Below are positions 55,757 through 64,000 of a stretch of 64,000 nt of DNA, piece after piece. The position numbers were made by a program, and so were the translations under genes. This stretch comes from Conchocele bisecta (lineage: Eukaryota > Mollusca > Bivalvia > Lucinida > Thyasiridae): positions 6,272,064-6,336,063 of the forward strand of contig CM055266.1 in assembly GCA_029237695.1 (NCBI GenBank). Direction: 5' to 3'. The first letter of the stretch is position 1; every line of letters begins with the position of its first letter. The notes below the pieces were generated by a model, which saw nothing but the letters and a program-made list of their open reading frames with translations, was not told where the DNA came from and did no database searches.

Positions 55757-57860
55757 AAATTAACTAGATGGCCGCGGCCTGCATGTCGCGTCGCGCCTTG
55801 TGGCGAGGCATGGACACTAAAATAAAGATATAGCATAACGAAAAACTTAACCAAAAAACTTAACCAAAAACTTTAACCGGACACACGTACGTACGTACGC
55901 CAAAGTGCCGACTATATCGCACTTTCCGCAAGCGGGCGCGAAAAAAACTTTAACCAAAAACTTCGAAGTAATTTGACCTTGACATTGGGCACAGGAAGCC
56001 GCCAACACAAGGGAGGGGGGTAGAATGAAAATATAGATAGGATAAACGTTCCATGTGCAGTTTCAAGGTAATGGGCAAAGCAGTTGCAGAGATATATATA
56101 ACAAAAAACTTAACCAAAAACTTAAACCAAAAACTTAAACCAAAACCAACTTAAAAACTTTAACCATAAAACTTAACCAAAAAACTTAACCAAAAACTTT
56201 AACTAAAGAACTTCAAAGTAATTTGACCTTGACATTGGGCACAGGGGCAGCACGGGATGGGGGGTAGAATGAAAATATAGATGATGATAAACACCCATGT
56301 GAAGTTTCAAGGTAATGGGCAAAGCAGTTGCAGAGATATAGTATAACAAAAAACTTTAACCAAAAAAACTTAACCAAAACCTTAACCAAAAACTTTAACC
56401 AAAAAACTTAACTAAAAAACTTAACCAAAAACTTTAATCAAAGAACTTAACCAAAAACTTCAAAGTAATTTGACCTTGACATTGGCACAGGGCCGCACAG
56501 GAGGGGGTAGAATGAAAATAGAGATGATGAAACACCCATATGAAGTTTCAAGGTAATGGGCAAAGCAGTTGCAGAGATGTAGTATAACGAAAAAACTTTA
56601 ACCAAAAAACTTAAGCAAAAAACTTAACCAAAAACTTTAACCAAAAAACTTAACCAAAAACTTCAAAGTAATTTGACCTTGACATTGGGCACAGGGGCCG
56701 CACGGGAGGGGGGTAGAATGAAAATATAGATGATGATAAACACCCATGTGAAGTTTCAAAGTAATGGGCAAAGTAGTTGCAGAGATATAGTATAACGAAA
56801 AACGTTAACCAAAAAACTTAACCAAAAACTTTAACCAAAAAACTTAAGCAAAAAACTTAACCAAAAACTTTAACCAAAAAACTTAACCAAAAACTTCAAA
56901 GTAATTTGACCTTGACATTGGGCACAGGGGCCGCACGGGAGGGGGGTAGAATGAAAATATAGATGATGATAAACACCCATGTGAAGTTTCAAAGTAATGG
57001 GCAAAGTAGTTGCAGAGATATAGTATAACGAAAAACGTTAACCAAAAAACTTAACCAAAAACTTTAACCAAAAAACTTAACCAAAAACTTTAACCAAAGA
57101 ACTTAACCAACAAGAAACGAGGCAAAGCCACGAAGGCCAGGTTTTTTCCAAGCATAGACACTTGGATAACATAATTATACCCACTTTTGTAGACTAGATG
57201 GCCGTGGCCTGCATGTCGTGCCTTGGGGCGAGGCATGGACACTAAAAAAATAGATATAGTAGATGGAAAAACTTCAACGAAAAAACTTTAACCAGACACG
57301 GACGTACGGACGGACGTATGCCAAAATGCATAAAATGCGCTTTCCGCAAGCGGGTGCGACAATGATGATAAACACCCATGTGAAGTATCAAGGTAATGGG
57401 TGAAGCAGTTGCAGAGATATAGTACACTAAAAAACTTTAACAAAAAAAATCAAAGTAATTTGACCTTGACATTGTGCACAGAAAAACTTTAACCAAAAAA
57501 CTTAACCACAAACTTTAACCAAAAAACTTAACCAAAAACTTCAAAGTAATTTGACCTTGACATTGGGCACAGGGGCCGCACAGGAGGGGTGTAGAATGAA
57601 AATATAGATGATGATAAACACCCATATGAAGTTTCAAGGTAATGAGCAAAGCAGTTGCAGAGATATAGTATAATGAAAAACTTTAACCAAAAAACTTAAC
57701 CAAAAAACTTAACCAAAAAACTTAACCAAAAACTTTAACCAAAGAACTTAACCAAAAACTTTAACCAAAAAACTTAACCAAACAACTTAACCAAAAACTT
57801 TAACCGCCAAAGTGCCGACTATATCGCGCTTTCCGCAAGCGGGTGCGACAAAAATTAAAT
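55757..57860. repeat. Satellite array with CTTAACCAAAAA blocks
   Basis: Units of about 205-250 bases each carry 'gtaatttgaccttgacattg', 'gtagaatgaaaatatagatg' and 'gggcaaagYagttgcagaga', joined by variable runs of AACTTTAACCAAAA (14 bp). The borders repeat 'tagatggccgYggcctgcat' (55766, 57194) and 'ctttccgcaagcgggYgcga' (55922, 57340, 57829), so longer composite units exist. Confidence 0.92.
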
Positions 57861-58059
57861 ATTTCATACACGTAAAGGTGTATTCCGCATGTAATGGGTT
57901 TCGCATGTATCTAACTATACAAACAGTTTATTCTAATTTCTTCAATACTCAATGAAAGTATATGTTCTAACATGTCGGTCCAAATGAGTGGTAACAAAAT
58001 ATATTTTTATTGAGAAAATTGTTGATAAATTTGGATACTTGTAAATCAGTATGTGGCAT

Positions 58060-58276
58060 GATGCTGTTAATTTTCTATTTTCCATTTTTATCATCAAAAA
58101 CATGCTTTGACAGCACTTTAGAATAATTTACAACATGGTTTGACAGAACTTTAGAATCATTTCCGTTGGAAATGATTCTAAAGTGCAGTCAAACCATGTT
58201 TTTATTGAGAAATAAGGCATGATATAAAAGCAACAGCAGACGACAATTATTGTTGTGGATTGCGGTCTAAGGGTTA
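58060..58276. repeat. Fold-back element, family FB-A
   Basis: GAATCATTTCCGTTGGAAAT core; right end GGTCTAAGGGTTAA. Confidence 0.88.
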
Positions 58277-58339
58277 ATTCCTCATTTTCCTTAAACTTTC
58301 ATGAAATCTCACAACCATTTTCATCAAATATCACCCTTA

Positions 58340-58942
58340 CAATAGGAGATGATTCTTAAGTGCTGTCAAACCATGTTTTTATTGAGAAATAAGGCATGAT
58401 ATAAAAGCAACAGCAGACGACAATTGTTGTGTGTAGCGGTCTAAGGGTTAATTCTTCATTTTCATTAAACTTTTATGAAATCTCACAACCATTTCCATCA
58501 AATATCACCCTTACAATAGGAGATATATCTCATGGATAGTCCGAACGTCTTATCATCACGAACATGTGAACACCAAATACTGTTTAACGTTAGTTCAAAT
58601 AAATAAAACTTTAATCATGCTTGATGACAGCTAATGTAAATTTGCACTTTCGAGAGCAAACAGTGTGCACCTGTTTTCGATACACGCCGCCATGGCATTA
58701 CCAAGTAAAACCAGTCTAAAAACTACTTTGGTTCTCACATATCGCCATGTCAGAAAAATCCCTGCATGTTTATTATCATGGACAAATAAAACATACTGTA
58801 AACAAGCAAAACTTTATTAAATCCAATCACGTCTGACAAAAATCTGGTGACTTTTAACGTCAAAAGAGGTTGTAGAAACTTGGTTAAACATATAATGTGA
58901 ACAACATGTTAAATTGACATGCAAAATGCATTTGGAAACTTG
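58340..58942 (-). repeat. Inverted-repeat arm 2
   Basis: Truncated FB-A (58340-58451) plus about 490 bases matching 43199-43690 in inverse. The arm's first 60 bases are also repeated at 58277-58336. Confidence 0.9.
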
Positions 58943-59159
58943 AAATAAATGAGGGATCAGAATCTCGTACAAAAATATTATTAAAAAGATCCGCCCACCC
59001 GCATCGCTGAGAACCAAAGTACTTTGTTTTTATGGCATAATCGAGTTGGCTATTCCAGAATCTGATCTCAGAAGAACATTTATCAAACATGTCAACAATA
59101 GAACATCTCTAAATCAGACACCAAGAAAAGCTCTGTATGTTTAATTTTCATGTTTCACT

Positions 59160-59475
59160 GTCATTTGTGGCGGTGACTGGAGAAATTAAAATAAGTATTT
59201 TGGGCCACAATTTGTATTGTGGCCAGTGAATACTCGGGCTAACCTGCGCAATATGTGGCTGTGACTTTTGTGACCAGTGTAAATCCAGATCAGCCTGTGC
59301 ATCCGCACAGTCTGATCAGGATCTGCACTGTTCGCCATTCCATCAATGCAACACCGGTTATGTTTCTCACCTTAGTAATATAGACCGATACCAGGCCACA
59401 GCTGTGTGCTATTTCATCAGGAGCTACACTGGTCACAAATCCTATAAACCCCATTTTCCACAGCGACTTTTATCT
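59160..59475. repeat. Fold-back element, family FB-H (with duplication)
   Basis: 'gtggcggtgactggagaaat' then a second internal start 'gtggctgtgacttttgtgac'; the usual 'gatcaggatctgcactgttc' block follows. Confidence 0.8.
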
Positions 59476-59524
59476 CTGATGGCAAAAATTCTGCGACTGG
59501 TTGCAGAAAAAAAAGAGGAACATG

Positions 59525-59785
59525 TTTTGGTATGCTCATATTCCAAAAGTCAGAACTGAATATTTACAGACAAAAATATATACTCAACCCTGAAATTAGA
59601 ATAACATGACCTGGTGCCAGATCCTAACCACACCAGATTCACTTAGCCTAAGTCATAAAAGTAATAGGATTAGTACTATAGCGCACTACTTTTATAATGA
59701 GTATAAACGGATTCAACTGTGAAGTACCTGGGATATCAGGATTCGAGTAAGGGATTCCAATAAGGATGAACCCATAGTTGAATTA
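59525..59785 (-). repeat. SINE-2 copy, partial
   Basis: 'gacctggtgccagatcctaa', 'actttataatgagtataaac'-type body. Head and tail are missing. Confidence 0.65.
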
Positions 59786-59879
59786 GAATTAACCCTTCTC
59801 ATGTTCCTAATCAACCAGCCACATCACAATAGATAAATAAAAATGAAATACATCAAACGTAAACCCACTGGGTGTCTAG

Positions 59880-60095
59880 TTGTACCCTTACAATGCTGAA
59901 TTATATTTTGCAGTCTGCTGTTTATTCTCATCCTCCCATTTTTCTCATAAAAAAACATGATTTGACAACACTTTAGAATCATTTCCAAGGGAAATGATTC
60001 TAAAGTGTGGTCAAACCATGTTTTTAGTGAGAAAGAACACAGAATATAAAACAACAGCAGCCGACATTTATGTTTCCCGCTTCAATGGGTTAGAG
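59880..60095. repeat. Fold-back element, family FB-A
   Basis: CCCTTACAATGCTG to CAATGGGTTA; core GAATCATTTCCAAGGGAAAT. Confidence 0.88.
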
Positions 60096-60417
60096 ACTAC
60101 TATACATATAGTCTCCACTGAATTCTGCTCACAGGTTACCGGTCATATTGCAAATAGAGTTTGAGCACAACTTACAAGCAAGGATTACGCTCCTTCCATA
60201 GAAATATTACTTAACCATAAATTCCGTGCTATGTCCATCTTTGTTAAATATATTAAAACTTCAATCAAGCCGAAAAACTAATTTTCCTTGTATGTAATTT
60301 ATTGGTAAGCACATGTGCGCAGAATAAACATCTGACATACTTTATCAGCTAAGGAACACCAAACAATTTTACATCTTAGGATACTAGTTTCAAGTTTCAA
60401 AGTTCACAGTACACCCA

Positions 60418-60634
60418 TTAACCCTTACAATGCTGAAGTAACTTTTTTCGTCTGATGTTTATTTGATTTTTTTTACATTTTGCTAAGCCACAACATGCTT
60501 TGACAGCACTTTAGAATCATTTCCAATGGAAATGATTCTAAAGTGCGGTCAAACCATATTTTTATTGAGAAATGTTACAAAGTATAAAACAACAGCAGAC
60601 GACAATTTTTGTTTCCTCTATTCTAAGGGTCAAT
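60418..60634. repeat. Fold-back element, family FB-A
   Basis: TTAACCCTTACAATG start, GAATCATTTCCAATGGAAAT core. Confidence 0.88.
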
Positions 60635-60727
60635 GGTTAGAGTTAAAGGATATATAGGTATACAATGTCCCATTTATATCGTTTCTATAACAAACATCGA
60701 GGCATGAAGAAAGAGACCACTCAGAAC

Positions 60728-60997
60728 TTAACCCTTCCTACGCTGTTGACGGAATTGTCGTCTGCTGTTTTTCATTTTTGCTTTAATTCTTAACAAAAAA
60801 CTGGTTTTGACAGCACATGAGAATCGTCTCCACTGTCTCCACTGGAGACGATTCTCATGTGCTGTCAAAACCAGGTTTTTGTCGAGAAATATTGAAAATA
60901 AAACATTTCCAGCAGACGACAGGTTTTTGTCGAGAAATATTGAAAATAAAACATTTCCAGCAGACAACAACATTTAATTCAGCGTAGTAAGGGTTAA
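60728..60997. repeat. FB-A variant with GAGACGATTC core and doubled right arm
   Basis: TTAACCCTTCCTACG to AGTAAGGGTTAA. 'aggtttttgtcgagaaatat' through 'ccagcagac' occurs twice in tandem, about 50 bases each. Confidence 0.92.
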
Positions 60998-61621
60998 CAC
61001 AAAAGTCATTAGATCAGGGTGTACAATAATGTCAAGGTATTGATCAGTTGTCAACTGCTGATTCTCGAAAACATTGACGCAGAACCCGATCACCTTGCAA
61101 AACATTCAGACTTACGAAGGTCGACGCTGTTTATTAACCCTAGGTTGTCTAATTTCTTAGAGCAAGAGCGATAACAGAATCAATAGACGGTCACTAAATA
61201 CAACATGTTGACAAACAATAATACTATAAGAAGATAGCAAACAAAATTAACTTGTAATATCCTGGACGTCCGCTTAAATTGGAAAAAAATATGTAAACTA
61301 TGCTCAATAACAGCAAAATAAGTTACAAAATAATGAATTGGCCGGTCATCTAGAACTGAATGTGGATATACAGTGAACAACTGCACTAACCTATGCTGGT
61401 TTGGAAATGTATTACAATGGGTTACACCGTAGCTAAGTACAGAAATATCCAATTCTTTATAATACGGTAAAACAACAAAGATGACTTGTTTGTGTAGTAA
61501 GTACGTCAAAGCGGGGGAAATATACTATATTGGTGATTGAGTATATTTCTATGAGTTTCGATTACAAAGACTGTTTGTGAGTTATTGATGATTTGTCAAG
61601 TACAACAGACTATTAGTTACA
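60998..61621. other. Intron sequence, nothing recognised
   Basis: A minus-strand ORF of 109 codons (61180-61509) has no recognisable domain and no fitting splice sites. Confidence 0.45.
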
Positions 61622-61862
61622 TACGAGACACGTCATGTGATTTTGTACCTTCGAACATCTGCGTAATTTCATGAAAATACGTACAAAATTTACAATATTT
61701 TCCGTAACTGTCGTCAATAGTTAACAAAATTATTCCGCATGTACTCTGAAAATTTTGTTAACTTTTGACTTTATTTACGAAAAATATTGTAAATTGTAAA
61801 ACGTATTTAATGAAATTATGCAGATGTCCGAAGGTACAAAATCACATGGCGTGTCTCACATC
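61622..61862. repeat. Fold-back element, family FB-G
   Basis: 'gagacacgtcatgtgatttt' to 'aaaatcacatggcgtgtctc'. Confidence 0.92.
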
Positions 61863-62204
61863 ATTGTATGTGAAAATGTGGTACACAGGAAAAAGAACCA
61901 TAAGATACAAGGACATTGCAACCAGATGTGGCCACCCTTTGACAGAGGAACCACTGTAGTACAGGTATATGAATAACCCAAAACATGTGTATGTGTGTTG
62001 CAATCATGAACAGACATTATAATTAGAGATTAATGACAAAATAAGTCCCGTTTTTCCTCTCCAAGAGGACCAGGATACAGTACAGAATACGAAAATTAAA
62101 AATGGCCACCACAGGGAGATAACTCATTGGAAAGTTTGAAATAAATCGAGTTATGGCGAGATCAAGCTTCGTCTGGTTGGCGCGAGACCGCATTTGCTCT
62201 GAGA

Positions 62205-62318
62205 ATTTCATCAACTTTCGATGGCATGTATGGGAATAGCGTACATTTTGTAAAAAATATTATTGTTAATAGATAGCGCACATCGTCTAAGGTACAAAAT
62301 CACCTGGCTTGTCTCATA
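62205..62318. repeat. FB-G right half
   Basis: 'gcatttgctctgagaatttc' to 'aaaatcacctggcttgtctc'; the left arm is absent. Confidence 0.65.
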
Positions 62319-62411
62319 CATCATATTATTTTCCCTAGTTAATGGAATAGTGTAAGACAGAACACAGAAGAGTCCAAGCCAGTCTGATAGGGTTGAAGGG
62401 GGCAAATAAAT

Positions 62412-62581
62412 TACAGTGGAACCTCTCTAAACCGGACACCCTGGGGAGGTCCCCAGGGTGTCTGGTTTAGAGATGTTCCACTGTAATTCCGATGTAAGAG
62501 CACTGACAGTTGACAGTTAATCGGCCATAATGTAACACAGCGATGTCGCAAGGTTGTTCGGTTTGGAGAGGTTCCACTGTA
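62412..62581. mobile_element. Pogo/Tigger-like hairpin MITE plus adjoining half copy
   Basis: 62412-62485 is a tight hairpin with TACAGTGGAACCTCTC ends. 62486-62581 ends in a further GGTTCCACTGTA terminus. Confidence 0.75.
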
Positions 62582-62592
62582 CATCCACTCAC

Positions 62593-62640
62593 ATCTCTTC
62601 CGGACAATCAGGGCGGAATGCCCTGTGACCCGTGGAAGGG
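62593..62640 (-). pseudogene. Extra copy of an exon's 3' end and splice donor
   Basis: It reads R-V-T-G-H-S-A-L-I-V-R-K-R, against R-V-T-G-H-S-A-L-I-V-W-N-R in the true exon 0.66 kb upstream, and keeps a GTGAGT donor (62592-62587). It is confined to the gap between two pogo-like MITEs. No acceptor is seen. Confidence 0.85.
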
Positions 62641-62658
62641 GTGAAGTGGTCAAATAAC

Positions 62659-62849
62659 TACAGTGGAACCTCTCTAAACCGGACACCAATAAAACATCAG
62701 TGATATTATTTTTTATGAGTTTCTTGGTGATCTATCTCAGGACCTGGTGATACTGTCTATTCATGATCGCATAGCAAACAACTTTGGCTCAAAATGATAA
62801 AATGCCTGATTTACAGCTGGGGTGTCCGGTTTCGAGAGGTTTTACTGTA
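62659..62849 (+). mobile_element. Pogo/Tigger-like MITE
   Basis: TACAGTGGAACCTCTC to GAGAGGTTTTACTGTA, TA-bounded, 191 bases. The interior is shared with the MITE at 26525-26739. Confidence 0.85.
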
Positions 62850-62861
62850 TATTACTATAAT

Positions 62862-63240
62862 AATCACACAATTTATTCTGGAAAACACACATTAATATAT
62901 GGTTTCTCACCACAAAGAGAGTACAAATATGTATGGTTAGAATGGTTATACTTGTCTATCACAATAACAATGTACAGTCAAACCTGTGAATAACAGCCAG
63001 CCATGGGAAGTGACAAATCTGGCCTTTGTTCACAGGTGGTCTTTATTCGCAGGGTCATTTATATAGTATTTGTGCCATTGAGACAACACAAGTGTGGCCT
63101 TTACAGCCAGGAGATTGCTATTCGGAGGTGGTCTTTAGCACAGGTTGGACTGTATTTGGATACAATTTGTTTTGGGAAACCCCTATTTTATAGGGGTTTC
63201 CCAAAACAAAAATGGTGTGCGAATGTTCAGGGTTATTACG
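62862..63240. repeat. FB-F element split by a second TA-bounded MITE
   Basis: FB-F sequence flanks an insert at 62975-63152 with ends CAGTCAAACCTGTG and AGGTTGGACTG, TA on both sides. The empty site is preserved in the FB-F copy at 52128-52140. Confidence 0.88.
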
Positions 63241-63248
63241 GTACTCAC

Positions 63249-63389
63249 CTCGGTTCCAGACAATGAGGGCGGAGTGGCCAGTGACCCGTTCACACCACAC
63301 CTGGGAGGGCGGGCACACCAGGCCTGTGTAGTGGACGATCAACTTCGCCCCCGGGCGACACCCGGCATACCGCTCACCCACAAACACTT
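63249..63389 (-). CDS. First visible exon: end of one FN3 module, start of the next
   Basis: Residues 1-46, preceded by two bases of a split codon. C-R-P-G-A-K-L-I-V-H-Y fits an FN3 E-F region, and V-T-G-H-S-A-L-I-V-W-N-R is a B strand. Acceptor TTGTTTCCAG, donor GTGAGT. Upstream exons lie outside the window. Confidence 0.9.
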
Positions 63390-63418
63390 CTGGAAACAAA
63401 CAGCTGATTGATTAGCCA

Positions 63419-63662
63419 TTTAACTCTTTGCGTGCTAGTGGCGAAAATATTCGCCAAACGAATTAGGAGTGTATGTTTTATTTCTCTCTGTAAATATGTC
63501 TTGAAATTTCATTAGAATTGAGTCCTCAGGACTCAATTCTAATGAAATTCCAAGACATATTCATGATATTTACGGTGAGAAATACAAGAAAATATGATGA
63601 TTTTTTGTCCGCTAGTTTTGAACTATTTATAGCCCACAAGTTTCCCAGCATGCAGAGTTAAA
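63419..63662. repeat. TTAA-bounded fold-back, FB-A-like architecture
   Basis: TTAACTCTTTGCGTGC to GCATGCAGAGTTAA. The core hairpin is TTAGAATTGAGTCCTCAGGA. Confidence 0.85.
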
Positions 63663-63717
63663 TGTGAAATATCCTCGTAGGGTATAAGAAGTTCAAAATA
63701 TGTATCACAAATTTTTC

Positions 63718-63950
63718 TTGTTTCTCATCCAAAGTATATGTTGTGACCACTCATTTGAACCGTCTCAACGAGAGGATTCAAATGATGGTCATGACATATA
63801 CTTATACTCAGAAATAAAGATGCAAATTTTGGAGTATTTTCTTTTCTATTTTGTTTATTCCTCATCGAAAGTATATGTTGTGACCACTCGTTTGAATCGT
63901 CTCGACGAGGCAGTTCAAATGATGGTCACGACATATTTCTAGATGAATTC
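63718..63950. repeat. Two FB-E hairpins in series
   Basis: 'ttgtgaccactcatttgaac' (63739) and 'ttgtgaccactcgtttgaat' (63877), each with its complement about 10 bases on. The stems carry mismatches. Confidence 0.85.
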
Positions 63951-64000
63951 TGATTTACATGTAACATTTTCCTCTGAAAATATAAAGCTTATTGATTCAT

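Larger units (their letters stand above)
10577..63389 (-). other. Gene span: multi-FN3 protein with C-terminal thioredoxin-like domain, 3' part
   Basis: Twenty-two exons on the minus strand join in one frame with every intron phase matching and GT-AG borders throughout. They give 1,530 residues ending in TGA. The 5' part lies beyond the right edge, because the first visible exon starts at a splice acceptor inside a codon. FN3 modules are recognised by the B-strand tryptophan (LAWDPP, LIWTPP, LYWEKP, IEWGEP, IQWDKP, IGWDDP) and the later L-x-P-x-x-x-Y signature. A thioredoxin fold and a basic tail follow. The FN3 modules at residues about 830-940 recall those of RIM-binding proteins, but SH3 domains are not seen and those proteins have no thioredoxin fold. 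I do not recognise the family. A scaffold or adaptor role is only a guess. Confidence 0.9.

Noticed and set aside
61180..61509. 109-codon minus-strand ORF as an extra exon
   Set aside because: No domain signature, no suitable splice sites, and adjoining exon phases already match without it.
62593..62640. A genuine alternative exon
   Set aside because: No acceptor or upstream exon part was found, so it is reported as a duplicate fragment only.
10577..63389. Assignment as a RIM-binding protein
   Set aside because: Some FN3 modules look similar, but there are many more of them, no SH3 domains in view, and a thioredoxin fold that family lacks.

Overview
The window looks like nuclear DNA of a marine invertebrate, most likely a bivalve mollusc. 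It has GT-AG introns and about half or more of its length is dispersed fold-back (MITE-like) elements, tRNA-derived SINEs and tandem satellites. The bivalve call rests on my recollection that elements with CAGTGTAGATCCAGATCAG, GTCGTCTGCTGTT and GACCTTGACCTTGGGG motifs are common in heterodont bivalve assemblies; no database search was possible.

One gene dominates. It lies on the minus strand from 63389 (its 5' part is outside the window) to a TGA stop at 10579-10577. I assembled 22 exons whose splice phases all agree, giving 4,595 coding bases and the last 1,530 residues of a large protein. In order it has about ten fibronectin type III (FN3) modules, a thioredoxin-like domain whose active-site position reads W-C-L-P-S (one cysteine instead of two), and a basic proline-rich tail. 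I do not recognise the protein family. A weak 69-base candidate terminal exon of a convergent plus-strand gene is at 321-389.

The introns are the unusual part. Two large minisatellites are built from this gene's own splice sites. A 40-bp unit, roughly 74 copies at 14518-17467, repeats the last codons and 5' splice site of the exon that encodes the start of the thioredoxin active site. A 37-bp unit, roughly 88 copies at 32545-35815, repeats the 3' splice site and first bases of another exon. Two further exon ends with their 5' splice sites exist as single extra copies (23710-23767 and 62593-62640). A pogo/Tigger-like MITE begins at intron position +6 of one donor, and a fold-back element lies next to another acceptor.

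Other layout: 1-10 kb (3' flank) holds SINEs, a 165-bp satellite, fold-backs and a CRE-like TGACGTCA cluster. 10.5-41 kb holds 20 of the exons between repeats. 41-63 kb holds only two exons, in very long repeat-filled introns with nested MITEs, a satellite of about 2.1 kb at 55757-57860, and a pair of inverted repeat arms (43.2 and 58.4 kb) enclosing one exon. Residues are numbered from the first complete codon visible in the window. Repeat family names (FB-A, FB-B and so on) are mine.
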